This document shows, one piece after another, positions 8,857 through 17,199 of a stretch of 35,336 bases of DNA (positions are counted from its first letter, which is position 1; each line of letters opens with the position of its first letter). This DNA is from Rhodospirillales bacterium. Lineage in GTDB: Bacteria; Pseudomonadota; Alphaproteobacteria; Rhodospirillales; Shumkoniaceae. Location: NCBI GenBank assembly GCA_028281785.1, contig JANQJG010000129.1, forward strand, positions 1 through 35,336, in the 5' to 3' direction. The translations under genes were made by a program, and so were the position numbers. The notes under the pieces were generated by a model. It saw only the letters and a list, made by a program, of their open reading frames with translations. It did not search any database and was not told the DNA's origin.

Positions 8857-9561
8857 CTATTCCGTGGCGATCCGGGCGCTCCCGGCTTTCGGACGTTGAC
8901 CTTCCGGTTTATGACCACGAACGATGTAGTGGACATGCTCGGCGATATTCGTCGAGAAATCCCCCATCCGCTCGATATACTTGGCGACAAACAACAAGTG
9001 GACGCAGGTGGTGACGTTCTGCGAATCCTCCATCATATAGGTCAGGAGCTCGCGGAACAGGCTGGCGTAAAGCTGGTCAAGATCCCGGTCGCGACGCCAA
9101 ACGGAAAGCGCCAGTTCGGCATCGCGATGCGCATAGGCGCCGACGGCGTCCCCGAAAAGGTCGCGCACCATCTTTCCCATCCGGGAGATAACCAAAACCG
9201 GCGGCACAACCGGCATGTTGGACAGGCTGACCGCGCGCTCCGCCACATGCACGGCGTAGTCGCCGACCCGCTCAAGCATGCCGACGATCCGAAGCGCGGC
9301 CACCATTTCTCGCAGGTCGTCCGCCATGGGCTGGCGGCGAGCCAGCAACTTAACCGTCAGGTCGTCGATTTCGGTTTCCATCTCGTCGACATGGGCGTCC
9401 ATGTCGATGGCCCGTTGAGCGAGCTCGCTGTTGCGCTTGGATACCGCTTCGATGGCGTCGGCCAGCTGCGCCTCGACCCGCCCCCCCATCTCGACAATGC
9501 GGTTGCTGATTCGGGTGAGTTCCTCGTCGTAGGACCGGACGATATGCTGGGAGCTGCTCAT
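8857..9561 (-). CDS. phoU: PhoU, phosphate signalling regulator
   Basis: 234 residues, all helical, with the two repeated PhoU three-helix bundles. The start HIVRSYDEELTRISNRIVEMGG and internal VGDYAVHVAERA and IERMGDFSTNIAEHV (metal-binding E/D motif of each half) are diagnostic. PhoU links the Pst transporter to PhoR and holds the pathway off when phosphate is plentiful. ATG 9561 is preceded by AGGAGG at good spacing; longer openings would run back into pstB. It lies 16 bases after pstB and 24 before phoB. Confidence 0.96.
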   Translation of the reverse strand: MSSSQHIVRSYDEELTRISNRIVEMGGRVEAQLADAIEAVSKRNSELAQRAIDMDAHVDEMETEIDDLTVKLLARRQPMADDLREMVAALRIVGMLERVGDYAVHVAERAVSLSNMPVVPPVLVISRMGKMVRDLFGDAVGAYAHRDAELALSVWRRDRDLDQLYASLFRELLTYMMEDSQNVTTCVHLLFVAKYIERMGDFSTNIAEHVHYIVRGHKPEGQRPKAGSARIATE

Positions 9562-9577
9562 CTTCCCCTCCTGGGGA

Positions 9578-10426
9578 TCAGCCAAACCGACCCGTAATGT
9601 AGTCGCGGGTCCGTTCGACGCTTGGGTTGGTGAAAATCTGATCGGTATCGCCAAACTCCAACAGCTTACCCAGATGGAAGAAGGCCGTCCGCTGCGAAAC
9701 GCGCGCCGCCTGCTGCATGTTATGGGTCACGATCACGATCGTGTAGTTCTCCCGCAGCTCGTCGATCAGTTCCTCGATTTTCGCCGTGGCAATGGGATCC
9801 AGCGCGGAACACGGCTCGTCCATCAAGATCACCTCGGGCTGAATCGCGATCGCCCGGGCGATGCACAGGCGCTGCTGCTGACCGCCGGACAGGCCGGTGC
9901 CCGGCTGATGGAGGCGATCCTTCACCTCTTCGATCAGTCCCGCCTTCTCCAGACTGGTCATCACGATCTCCTCCAGCTCGTCCTTCGAGGAGGAAAGACC
10001 GTGGATCTTCGGCCCGTAGGCAACATTATCGAAAACCGACTTGGGAAACGGGTTGGGCTTCTGGAACACCATGCCGACCCGGGCCCTGAGATGCACCACG
10101 TCCAAGGCCCGGTCGAAGATGTCCTGGCCATCGACCGAGATCCGTCCTTCGACGCGGCAACCCTCGATGACGTCGTTCATGCGATTCAGGCAACGCAAAA
10201 AGGTGGACTTGCCGCAACCGGACGGGCCGATAAGGGCGGTCACTTCGTTGGGAAGGATGTCCATGTCGATACCGAACAGGGCTTGCTTATCGCCGTAGAA
10301 GACGTCAACGTCCCGGGCAACGACCATCGGCGTTCGCCCGGCCTTGGATTCGGTGGTGAGGTTGCCGGTCTTTTCGGGCATCCCGACGCCGTCCTTGGCA
10401 GCGTTTTCGGAGTTGGCGAGCTGCAT
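9578..10426 (-). CDS. pstB: PstB, phosphate ABC transporter ATPase
   Basis: 282 residues. After a 30-residue variable N-terminus come [20 protein letters not shown], Walker [10 protein letters not shown], the PstB-specific LRCLNRMND, the Q-loop [16 protein letters not shown], signature [14 protein letters not shown], Walker [14 protein letters not shown] and the switch THNMQQA. These blocks separate PstB from other ABC ATPases. It drives high-affinity phosphate uptake with PstSCA. Only one base separates it from the pstA stop, so translation is probably coupled. Confidence 0.97.
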   Translation of the reverse strand: MQLANSENAAKDGVGMPEKTGNLTTESKAGRTPMVVARDVDVFYGDKQALFGIDMDILPNEVTALIGPSGCGKSTFLRCLNRMNDVIEGCRVEGRISVDGQDIFDRALDVVHLRARVGMVFQKPNPFPKSVFDNVAYGPKIHGLSSSKDELEEIVMTSLEKAGLIEEVKDRLHQPGTGLSGGQQQRLCIARAIAIQPEVILMDEPCSALDPIATAKIEELIDELRENYTIVIVTHNMQQAARVSQRTAFFHLGKLLEFGDTDQIFTNPSVERTRDYITGRFG

Positions 10427-10427
10427 C

Positions 10428-11750
10428 TTACCACCGCCTTTCGAATCGTTTCCTCAAATAGATGGCGAACGCGTTCATCACGATCAGGAACGACAACAGA
10501 ACCATGATCGCCGCCGAGGTGCGCTCCACGAACGCACGCTCCGGCGCATCCGACCAGAGAAAGACCTGGACCGGCAAGACCGTGGCGGGATCGGTGACCC
10601 CCTGCGGAATATCGACGATGAAGGCGATCATGCCGATCATCAGGAGCGGCGCCGTCTCGCCCAAGGCCTGCGCCATGCCGATGATCGTCCCGGTCAGGAT
10701 ACCCGGCATCGCCAAGGGCAAGGTGTGCTGAAACACCACCTGCATGCGCGATGCGCCGAGACCCAGGGCCGCCTCGCGAATCCACGGCGGCACCGCCTTG
10801 ATGGAGGCCCGCGCGGCGATGATGATCGTAGGCAGGGTCATGAGCGCCAAAACCATGCCGCCAACCAGGGGCGCCGAGCGCGGCAGCCCGAAGAAATTCA
10901 GGAAAACCGCGAGCCCGAGGAGGCCGAACACGATCGACGGCACCGCCGCCAAATTATTGATGTTGACCTCGATGAGGTCGGTCCAGCGGTTCTTGGGCGC
11001 GAACTCCTCGAGATAGATGGCGGTGGCAACCGCCAGCGGGAAGGCGAGAGCCAGAGTCACCGACATGGTGAGCAGGGAGCCGACGAGCGCCCCCCAGATG
11101 CCCGCAAGCTCGGGCTCGCGGGAGTCGCCGCTGGTGAAGAACGTCCAGTTGAAGGTCCTGTGAACCAGATTCCGGTCCTGCAACCTCTCCAGCCAAGCGA
11201 TCTCCTGATCGCTGACGCGACGATCGCTCTCCGGCACCTCGGCGCTGATGTGGCCCTTCATGAACTGGTCGATATCGTCGGACATGGGCACGAGGATCGA
11301 GATCCGCTGGCCGATGATGGAGGGATCATCGAGCACGGCCCGCCGCACCTGAAAGGTCGCGCCGTCGCTGACCAAGCCATTGAGCCGCCGGCGTTCCTGG
11401 CGCGTGGTGACCTCCGGAAATAGGTCTCGCAGGGACTGCCGAACAAGCGCTTGGTAGTTGGCGGTCGAGAGGACCTTCGGATCGCGGTTGCCCTCGGGAT
11501 CGATGTCCTGGGGGTAGAGGGTGATCTCGAGCTCCAGCATCGTCTGCGTGAACGCGGAATAGCCGGTGCCGACAATCGTTACAAGCAAGGTGGTCAAGGC
11601 GAAAATAGCGAAGCCGATCGCCGCCAAGCCATAAGCGCGAAACCGCCTCTCCGCCGCGTAGCGGCGGCGGATTCCGGCGCTGACGACCTCGTTGATGTTC
11701 TTGCGCGGAAGTCCGGTCTTTACCGTTCCGGTGCCAGCGGTGTCACTCAT
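10428..11750 (-). CDS. pstA: PstA, phosphate ABC transporter permease (long form)
   Basis: 440 residues, about 150 more than the enterobacterial protein. The extra part is an N-terminal membrane helix plus a periplasmic domain (about 65-200) of the kind annotated as DUF3333 in alphaproteobacterial PstA. The C-terminal transporter half has about five membrane segments and the coupling loop [27 protein letters not shown]. It forms the channel with PstC. Its start overlaps the pstC stop by 8 bases and its stop is one base from pstB. Confidence 0.95.
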   Translation of the reverse strand: MSDTAGTGTVKTGLPRKNINEVVSAGIRRRYAAERRFRAYGLAAIGFAIFALTTLLVTIVGTGYSAFTQTMLELEITLYPQDIDPEGNRDPKVLSTANYQALVRQSLRDLFPEVTTRQERRRLNGLVSDGATFQVRRAVLDDPSIIGQRISILVPMSDDIDQFMKGHISAEVPESDRRVSDQEIAWLERLQDRNLVHRTFNWTFFTSGDSREPELAGIWGALVGSLLTMSVTLALAFPLAVATAIYLEEFAPKNRWTDLIEVNINNLAAVPSIVFGLLGLAVFLNFFGLPRSAPLVGGMVLALMTLPTIIIAARASIKAVPPWIREAALGLGASRMQVVFQHTLPLAMPGILTGTIIGMAQALGETAPLLMIGMIAFIVDIPQGVTDPATVLPVQVFLWSDAPERAFVERTSAAIMVLLSFLIVMNAFAIYLRKRFERRW

Positions 11751-13125
11751 ACTGTTCCCGATACTTCTGCACCACCCTGAGGGCGACGATATTGAGGCAA
11801 AGCGTCACGCAGAACAGCACCAGGCCGAGGGCGAAGGCGGCCAGCGTCTTGGCGCTGTCGAACTCCTGATCGCCGACCAGCAGGGTCACGATCTGGACGG
11901 TAACCGTGGTCACGGCTTCCAGAGGGTTGGCGGTCAGATTCGCCGAAAGACCGGCGGCCATCACGACGATCATGGTCTCGCCGATCGCCCGCGACACGGC
12001 GAGCAGGACGCCGCCGACAATGCCGGGAAGCGCCGCCGGCAGGACAACGGTCTTGATGGTCTCGGACCGAGTCGCGCCGAGGCCGGAGGACCCCTCGCGC
12101 AGGGATTGGGGAACGGCGGTGATGATGTCGTCGGACAGGGAGGATACGAAGGGAATGATCATGATCCCCATCACCACCCCGGCGGCAAGCGCGCTTTCCG
12201 ACGAGATGTCGAGGCCAAGGAATCCGCCCGAGTCGCGGAAGAACGGCGCCACGGTCAAGGCGGCGAAGAAGCCATAGACCACCGTCGGCACGCCGGCCAG
12301 GATCTCGAGCACCGGCTTCACCGCCGCGCGGAACCGCGGATGGGCATATTCCGCCATATAAATTGCCGCGAACAGCCCGACGGGCACGGCAACACACATG
12401 GCGATAAAGGAAATCAACATCGTCCCGGCGAACAGGGGAACGGCACCGAACGATCCTGAACTGCCAACCTGATCGGCCCGCAGAGCCGTTTGCGGGCTCC
12501 ATTCCAGCCCGAACAGGAACTCGCTCGGCGGCACCAGCCGGAAGAACCGGATCGCCTCGAAGAGGAGGGAGAACACGATACCGATGGTGGTCAGAATGGC
12601 GATCGTCGAGCTGATCACCAGAAAGGCCATAACGACCTTCTCGACCTTGTTACGCGCCCTCAGATCGGGGGCGATGTAGCGCTGCCCGAGGGCAATACCC
12701 GCGACCGCCAGCGCCAGGCAGACCACGATCTCCGCCCAGGTGCCGATCTGTCGCATGTTCGCATAGTGGTTTGCGGCGTCTCGAAGCTCGGGATCGACGT
12801 CCCGGCTGACGATGTTGCCGCCCGCAAGGTTCCTGATATCGTTGAGCAAAAGGGCCAGCCGATCGGAAGGCAGCGAGCGCGCGGATTCCGGCAAGCTGGC
12901 CACGAGCAGGCGCTCGACGATCCAGGGTTCCAGCGACAGCCAGGCCAAAAGGACAATAAGCGCCGGAACGCCGCACCAAAGGGCGACGTAAAGGCCGTAA
13001 TAGCCCGGCAAAGAGTGTAGTCTGGAAGCCTCTCCGGAAACACTCGCAACAGCACGCGACCGTCCCAGGTAGTATCCAATTAGGCTAAGGACCAACAGTG
13101 TCGATACGAGAACTAATATTTGCAT
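11743..13125 (-). CDS. pstC: PstC, phosphate ABC transporter permease (long form)
   Basis: 460 residues. An N-terminal extension with about three membrane helices and an extracytoplasmic segment (about 75-130) precedes the transport domain, as in other alphaproteobacterial PstC proteins. The transport domain shows FGAVPLFAGTMLISFIAMCVAVPVG, AGVPTVVYGFFA and the coupling loop LREGSSGLGATRSETIKTVVLPAALPG. ATG 13125 is the first in-frame start. The gene overlaps pstA by 8 bases, and a stem-loop separates it from pstS. Confidence 0.95.
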   Translation of the reverse strand: MQILVLVSTLLVLSLIGYYLGRSRAVASVSGEASRLHSLPGYYGLYVALWCGVPALIVLLAWLSLEPWIVERLLVASLPESARSLPSDRLALLLNDIRNLAGGNIVSRDVDPELRDAANHYANMRQIGTWAEIVVCLALAVAGIALGQRYIAPDLRARNKVEKVVMAFLVISSTIAILTTIGIVFSLLFEAIRFFRLVPPSEFLFGLEWSPQTALRADQVGSSGSFGAVPLFAGTMLISFIAMCVAVPVGLFAAIYMAEYAHPRFRAAVKPVLEILAGVPTVVYGFFAALTVAPFFRDSGGFLGLDISSESALAAGVVMGIMIIPFVSSLSDDIITAVPQSLREGSSGLGATRSETIKTVVLPAALPGIVGGVLLAVSRAIGETMIVVMAAGLSANLTANPLEAVTTVTVQIVTLLVGDQEFDSAKTLAAFALGLVLFCVTLCLNIVALRVVQKYREQYE

Positions 13126-13247
13126 ATGAATACACTAATTCTCTGGTCCGTCGTTTTCGCCGAATTCTCGGTTTCCCGAGAAAGATAGAAATATGTCTTG
13201 GCGAAACGTTCCAATGCGGCCGCTGGTCAAACTTATGAGGAAGGCGG

Positions 13248-13272
13248 CCGGAGGCCCAAGGCGGGCCCCCGG
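13248..13272 (-). terminator. Stem-loop in the pstS-pstC gap (partial terminator or mRNA stabiliser)
   Basis: The minus-strand transcript can fold CCGGGGGCCC against GGGCCTCCGG with a five-base loop; one pair is G-U. It starts 18 bases after the pstS stop. There is no T-run, so full termination is unlikely. Such structures after binding-protein genes often protect the upstream mRNA and raise binding protein over permease, which is the inferred role. Confidence 0.5.
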
Positions 13273-13290
13273 CACTGCCAGAGAATGTTA

Positions 13291-14304
13291 CTACTCGACG
13301 TTGGTCGTCAGATTGGCGGCGTCGGCGCGATACTGCTCACGCTCGGCATCCGGCATCGGCACCAGCCCCTTGTCGGCCAGGTAGCCTTCGGGGCCCCAAG
13401 CCTTTTCACTCGTGAATTCGGCGAGGTATTCCTTGATACCCGGAATGGTGCCCGCATGGGCGCCCTTCACGTAGAAGTACAGGGACCGGGAGATCGGATA
13501 GTCGCCGCTGGCGATGTTCTCAAAGGTCGGCTCGACACCCGTGACCAACGTACCCTGGACCTTGTCCAAATTCTGGTCGAGGAAGCTGTAACCGAAGATA
13601 CCGAACGCGTTCGGGTTGGCCTCCAGCTTGCGGACGATCAGAACGTCATTCTCGCCGGCCTCGACGAAGGCACCGTCCTCGCGGATGGCATGGCAAGCCT
13701 TCTTCTCAAGCCCGAGATCCTTCGCGCCCTCAACCTTCTTGCAGCCGCCTTCCATGGCGAGCTCGACGAAGGCATCGCGGGTGCCCGAGGTCGGCGGCGG
13801 GCCGAGGACCTCGATTTTGGCATTGGGCAGGCTCGAATCGATTTCGTTCCAGTTGGCGTATGGATTGTCGACCAGCTTGCCGCCCTGCGGCACCTGCTTG
13901 GCGAGCGCCAGGAACAGCTGATCCAGGGTGAGTTCCATCCGCGGCCCAGCCTTCGAGTTGGCGACGACGATTCCGTCATAGCCGATCTTGACCTCGGTGA
14001 TGTTGGTCACGCCGTTCTTTTTGCAGGTCTCGATCTCGGACGATTTGATCGCACGCGAGGCATTGGTGACGTCCGGATGCTCGATGCCGACACCGGCGCA
14101 GAACAGCTTCAGACCGCCACCGGAGCCCGTGCTCTCGATAACCGGCGTCTTGAAATCGGTCGTCTTGCCGAACTGCTCGGCAACCGTCGTCGCGAATGGA
14201 TACACGGTGGAGGATCCGACGATTCGGATTTGATCGCGCGCATCTGCAGAGCCGGCGACCGCGACGGTCGCGATCGCAGCGAGCGCCAGAGTTTTCTTAA
14301 TCAT
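13291..14304 (-). CDS. pstS: PstS, periplasmic phosphate-binding protein
   Basis: 337 residues with a Sec signal peptide (MIKKTLALAAIATVAVAGSADA, cleavage near residue 22). The mature start IRIVGSSTVYPFATTVAEQF and the later TSGTRDAFVELAM carry the serine, threonine and aspartate contacts of phosphate-binding proteins. It captures phosphate for PstCAB. ATG 14304 follows AGGAGAG. It is the first transporter gene after the Pho box, 131 bases downstream of phoR. Confidence 0.96.
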   Translation of the reverse strand: MIKKTLALAAIATVAVAGSADARDQIRIVGSSTVYPFATTVAEQFGKTTDFKTPVIESTGSGGGLKLFCAGVGIEHPDVTNASRAIKSSEIETCKKNGVTNITEVKIGYDGIVVANSKAGPRMELTLDQLFLALAKQVPQGGKLVDNPYANWNEIDSSLPNAKIEVLGPPPTSGTRDAFVELAMEGGCKKVEGAKDLGLEKKACHAIREDGAFVEAGENDVLIVRKLEANPNAFGIFGYSFLDQNLDKVQGTLVTGVEPTFENIASGDYPISRSLYFYVKGAHAGTIPGIKEYLAEFTSEKAWGPEGYLADKGLVPMPDAEREQYRADAANLTTNVE

Positions 14305-14411
14305 AGAGCTCTCCTGTGTGTGCTGTACGAACAGGGGCGGTTGTTCGTGAAGACGCTCCGGCGAACCCCTCCATCGCCGGCGTCGCGGACTCTAGAAACG
14401 GGTGGCTACCA

Positions 14412-14444
14412 CTTTATGACGATTGTGTTGCAGTTTTATGACGC
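14412..14444 (-). promoter_or_regulatory. Pho box: three 11-bp PhoB repeat units upstream of pstS
   Basis: On the minus strand three consecutive 11-mers read GCGTCATAAAA, CTGCAACACAA and TCGTCATAAAG. They have the 11-bp period and the (C)TGTCAT plus AT-rich layout of PhoB sites; units one and three match best. The array overlaps the last codons and stop of phoR and ends 107 bases before the pstS start. It implies phosphate-starvation induction of pstSCAB-phoU-phoB. No convincing -10 hexamer was picked. Confidence 0.75.
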
Positions 14445-15752
14445 TGTGGCCGGGTCCTGGGACTCGGTCGCCATCTCGTCCCCCGCGTCGACAACCACGG
14501 GCAACGAGATCGAGAAACGGCTACCCACGCCGAGCCTGCTTTCGATCCACAGCCGCCCCTGATGTCGATTCACGATGTGCTTGACGATCGCCAGCCCCAG
14601 GCCGGTTCCACCCATGGCCCGGCTGCGTGCCTTGTCGACACGATAGAACCGTTCCGTCAAGCGAGGGATATGTTCGGGCGGTATCCCTTCCCCCTGATCG
14701 ATCACGGACGCGGTCAGATATTCGCGATCCCAACCATCGATCACGACCCGCACCTCGCTTTGCTCGCGGCCATACTTGACGGCGTTGTGAATCAGGTTCT
14801 GAAAGACCTGCATCAGCTGGTGCCGGTCGCCGAACACGGCCGGCGCCTCGGGATCGGCCTCGACAATGACGACGACGCCTTTTTTCTCGGCTTCACGCTC
14901 AAGGGTTCGCGCGACAACCGGCAGAATGTCCTGCAGACGGGCGTTTTCCGAAGGCGGCGAATGCTCGTTCGCCTCGATGCGGGAAAGCGACAACAGATCC
15001 TGGACCAAACCCGCCATGCGGGATCCTTCCTCGTCCATGATGGGGAGGAACTTGTCCAGGGCCTCGGGATCGTCGCGGGCGGCGCCACGCAGGGTCTCGA
15101 TGAAACCCACCAGGGTCGCGAGCGGGGTGCGCAGTTCGTGGCTGACATTGGCGACGAAATCGGCCCGCATCTGCACCGTCCGCCGTTCCGACGTGACGTC
15201 ATGAAGGGTGAGAACGGCGGCACGGCCGATTTCCCGGCTGCTGGGGAGCACGGCCAGACGCGCGACGAGATGCTGCTCCACCGCGCCCGCCCGGGAAAAC
15301 TCCACCGTCTCCTCCTCTGATTCCCCGGAGAGCACGGCGGCCGCGGCGGAAAGGATGTCCGGATGGCGAATTGCCGTGGTCAGGTCGGCGTCGATCGGAT
15401 CGGTGCCGAGGAGATCCACCACGGCCTTGTTGGCGTGAAGGATGTGGCGATCCGCGCGCAACACCAACAGCGGCTCAGGCAGGGAGTCCAGAATGACCTC
15501 ATAAGACTCGGCCAGCCGCGCCTGGCGGACAAATTCCTCCCTGAGCGATTCGTCGACGCGGGCGTCGGCCTCCGCCACCGCGTCCATCTCCGATTTGATA
15601 CGCCGCGCCGCAAGATAGAGGCCACCAAACGCAAACAAGGCGCCCACGATAGCGATGTTGACGGAGACATGGCCGAACGCGGCGAGCATCGCGAACGCGG
15701 CGCCCGCGGGTACGGCAAGGAGAATCAGATGTCGGAAATCTCGGCCCATCAT
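14436..15752 (-). CDS. phoR: PhoR, phosphate-regulon sensor histidine kinase
   Basis: 438 residues. Two N-terminal membrane helices enclose a very short periplasmic loop, then a linker, a PAS domain (about 85-190), the HisKA block FVANVSHELRTPLATLVGF with phosphoacceptor His near 205, and a HATPase domain with N box NLIHNAVKYG and G boxes DQGEGIPP and GGTGLGLAIVKHI. This is PhoR architecture, which senses phosphate through Pst/PhoU rather than by binding it. A TTG at 15785 could extend the protein, but it falls in the -10 element of a good promoter, so ATG 15752 (or the next codon, 15749) is preferred. It heads the locus. Confidence 0.94.
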   Translation of the reverse strand: MMGRDFRHLILLAVPAGAAFAMLAAFGHVSVNIAIVGALFAFGGLYLAARRIKSEMDAVAEADARVDESLREEFVRQARLAESYEVILDSLPEPLLVLRADRHILHANKAVVDLLGTDPIDADLTTAIRHPDILSAAAAVLSGESEEETVEFSRAGAVEQHLVARLAVLPSSREIGRAAVLTLHDVTSERRTVQMRADFVANVSHELRTPLATLVGFIETLRGAARDDPEALDKFLPIMDEEGSRMAGLVQDLLSLSRIEANEHSPPSENARLQDILPVVARTLEREAEKKGVVVIVEADPEAPAVFGDRHQLMQVFQNLIHNAVKYGREQSEVRVVIDGWDREYLTASVIDQGEGIPPEHIPRLTERFYRVDKARSRAMGGTGLGLAIVKHIVNRHQGRLWIESRLGVGSRFSISLPVVVDAGDEMATESQDPATAS

Positions 15753-15784
15753 GCCAGTTGTGACGCATACCCCAAAACCGATCA

Positions 15785-15813
15785 ACTAAAGGCTCAGCGG
15801 GCATCATCGTCAA
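15785..15813 (-). promoter_or_regulatory. Putative sigma70-type promoter of phoR
   Basis: On the minus strand TTGACG (15813-15808) and TTTAGT (15790-15785) are separated by exactly 17 bases. Transcription would begin near 15778, about 26 bases before the ATG at 15752. The fit decides against the upstream TTG start. Confidence 0.5.
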
Positions 15814-16040
15814 GTTACTGTTTATCGTCGCGCCCCGGCGAGCCGTTGTCCAGACCCCCGACGGGCCCAAAAAAAAGCAAACCGAGATGTGCGTACCGAC
15901 GCCACCGGCAGCCAAAGCCGGGGAATCGTCGATATCATCTACCTCTCAAGGGGCAGACAACCACAAGCTTGCACGTTTGACTCAGCGCGCGCCGCGCAGT
16001 TAACTACGTCCCCCGAAAATGGAGATGAGCACCGGCATCG

Positions 16041-16265
16041 ATGAGCCCTGACAAGACCAAGGCCAAGCCGGCGAAAGAGATCCGGCAGATACTCAAGCGT
16101 ATCAATCCCGATCTTAAACGGCTCCTGGAATTGACGGACGACGGTGGCGAGGCCGACGCGGTCCTATATGAATGTGTGCGCTCGGGCGCGCGGAGCCTTC
16201 GCATCGCCCGCCGTATTGCCCGAAACAAAGACCCGAAAGACTTTGCGGAGGCCAAAGAAGCCTGA
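16041..16265 (+). CDS. Small basic protein of unknown function, 74 aa
   Basis: Not recognised. 74 residues, strongly charged and predicted soluble and helical: a lysine-rich start (MSPDKTKAKPAKEIRQILKR), then LKRLLELTDDGGEADAVLYECVRSG and a very basic ARSLRIARRIARNKD. No membrane segment, signal or metal motif. Amino-acid composition looks protein-like, but no strong ribosome site was found (GGAG lies about 16 bases upstream). It lies alone between the divergent phoR promoter and the DUF47-PiT pair. A basic helical protein could bind nucleic acid; that is only a guess. Confidence 0.5.
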   Translation: MSPDKTKAKPAKEIRQILKRINPDLKRLLELTDDGGEADAVLYECVRSGARSLRIARRIARNKDPKDFAEAKEA

Positions 16266-16321
16266 CAGGCCCGGCCCCCGGGTAAAGCCCATAACCGTCC
16301 CGCTGACCTATCATTGAAAAA

Positions 16322-16341
16322 GGCGCACTTTGTGCGTTCTT
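16322..16341 (+). terminator. Weak hairpin after the 74-aa gene
   Basis: CGCAC-TTT-GTGCG (16324-16336), extendable by two G-T pairs, is followed by TTCTTCC. It lies 56 bases after the small gene. The stem is short and the T-run broken, so termination would be inefficient. Confidence 0.3.
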
Positions 16342-16390
16342 CCTGTTGTTCGACGCCCGGACAATGGATAAGCTTGTGCGTTAGGGCTCT

Positions 16391-16440
16391 ATCGTAATGA
16401 CCTCACAGACTATACGGTCATAAACCATTACGGTACCGAT
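16391..16440 (+). promoter_or_regulatory. Inverted repeats and a PhoB-like half site upstream of the DUF47-PiT operon
   Basis: CGTAATG (16393-16399) pairs with CATTACG (16426-16432), and ATGACC (16397-16402) pairs with GGTCAT (16416-16421), forming nested inverted repeats. Within them CGGTCATAAAC (16415-16425) closely resembles the Pho-box units seen before pstS. Only one good unit is present. In Sinorhizobium meliloti the equivalent orfA-pit operon is repressed by PhoB, so a PhoB site here would fit. The same inverted repeats could serve another dimeric regulator. Confidence 0.4.
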
Positions 16441-16510
16441 GCCGGCGCATCGGAGTCACGGCTGGCGGCTCAAGATCGATCGCGGGGGACCAGAGAATGG
16501 AGATCGGCGC

Positions 16511-17173
16511 ATGGCCATGCCTGGACGCTTGAATCTGTTCGGTCGAAGCCGGCATATCGAACGGGAGATCGAAGAATTTCTCGATGGGGTCTCCGAGGCC
16601 GGCCTGATCTTCCAACGCGCCGTCAGAACCTATCTTTCCGAAGGTCCCTCGCAAGATTTCCGGGATGACCTGGACGAGGTTTCGCGCCTGGAAACGCGCG
16701 GGGACCAGATTCGCCGAAGGGTCGAGGCGGAGCTTTATGAGCATACCCTGATCCCGGATCTGCGCGCCGACGTGCTGAGGCTGCTCGAAGACACCGACTG
16801 GCTGCTGGGGATCTTTCAGGCCAATTGCTATCACTTCGTGATCGAGCGGCCCGATATCCCGAAGGAATTTCATCGGGACTTCATCGAGCTTACCGAAACC
16901 GTCGTGACCTGCGTCGACAGCCTGGTCATGGCGGCGCGCGCTTTCTTTCGCAACATCGGCGCGGTGCGCGATCACAATCACAAGGTCATTTTCTACGAAA
17001 CCGAGGCGGACATGATCAGCACCCGCCTGAAAACAGCGATATTCGGGTCGGACCTGCCCTTGGAGCGCAAAATCCATCTGCGTTACTTCGTCGAACGGAT
17101 CGACGACTCGGCCAACGCAGCCGAGGACGTGGCCGATGAGCTGGCGATCTACACCATCAAGCGCAGTCTTTAG
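16511..17173 (+). CDS. DUF47 / PhoU-like protein partnered with a PiT transporter
   Basis: 220 residues, all helical. FGRSRHIEREIEEFLDGVSEAG at the start, SRLETRGDQIRRRVEAELYEHTLIP in the middle and ERIDDSANAAEDVADELAIYTIKRSL at the end are DUF47 (PhoU-like) blocks, with the E-x3-D/D-x3 metal-binding pattern of PhoU. Such genes are regularly paired with pit and are thought to modulate PiT activity; the S. meliloti counterpart is orfA. ATG 16511 follows GGAG at usable spacing; a second ATG two codons later is possible. It is followed directly by pit with essentially no gap, implying an operon. Confidence 0.88.
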   Translation: MAMPGRLNLFGRSRHIEREIEEFLDGVSEAGLIFQRAVRTYLSEGPSQDFRDDLDEVSRLETRGDQIRRRVEAELYEHTLIPDLRADVLRLLEDTDWLLGIFQANCYHFVIERPDIPKEFHRDFIELTETVVTCVDSLVMAARAFFRNIGAVRDHNHKVIFYETEADMISTRLKTAIFGSDLPLERKIHLRYFVERIDDSANAAEDVADELAIYTIKRSL

Positions 17174-17199
17174 TGGGGGCATTGGTACGGGCGGGGTCC

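Noticed and set aside
15753-15785. TTG start for phoR at 15785
   Set aside because: It overlaps the -10 element of a well-spaced promoter and has no ribosome site; ATG 15752 fits better.
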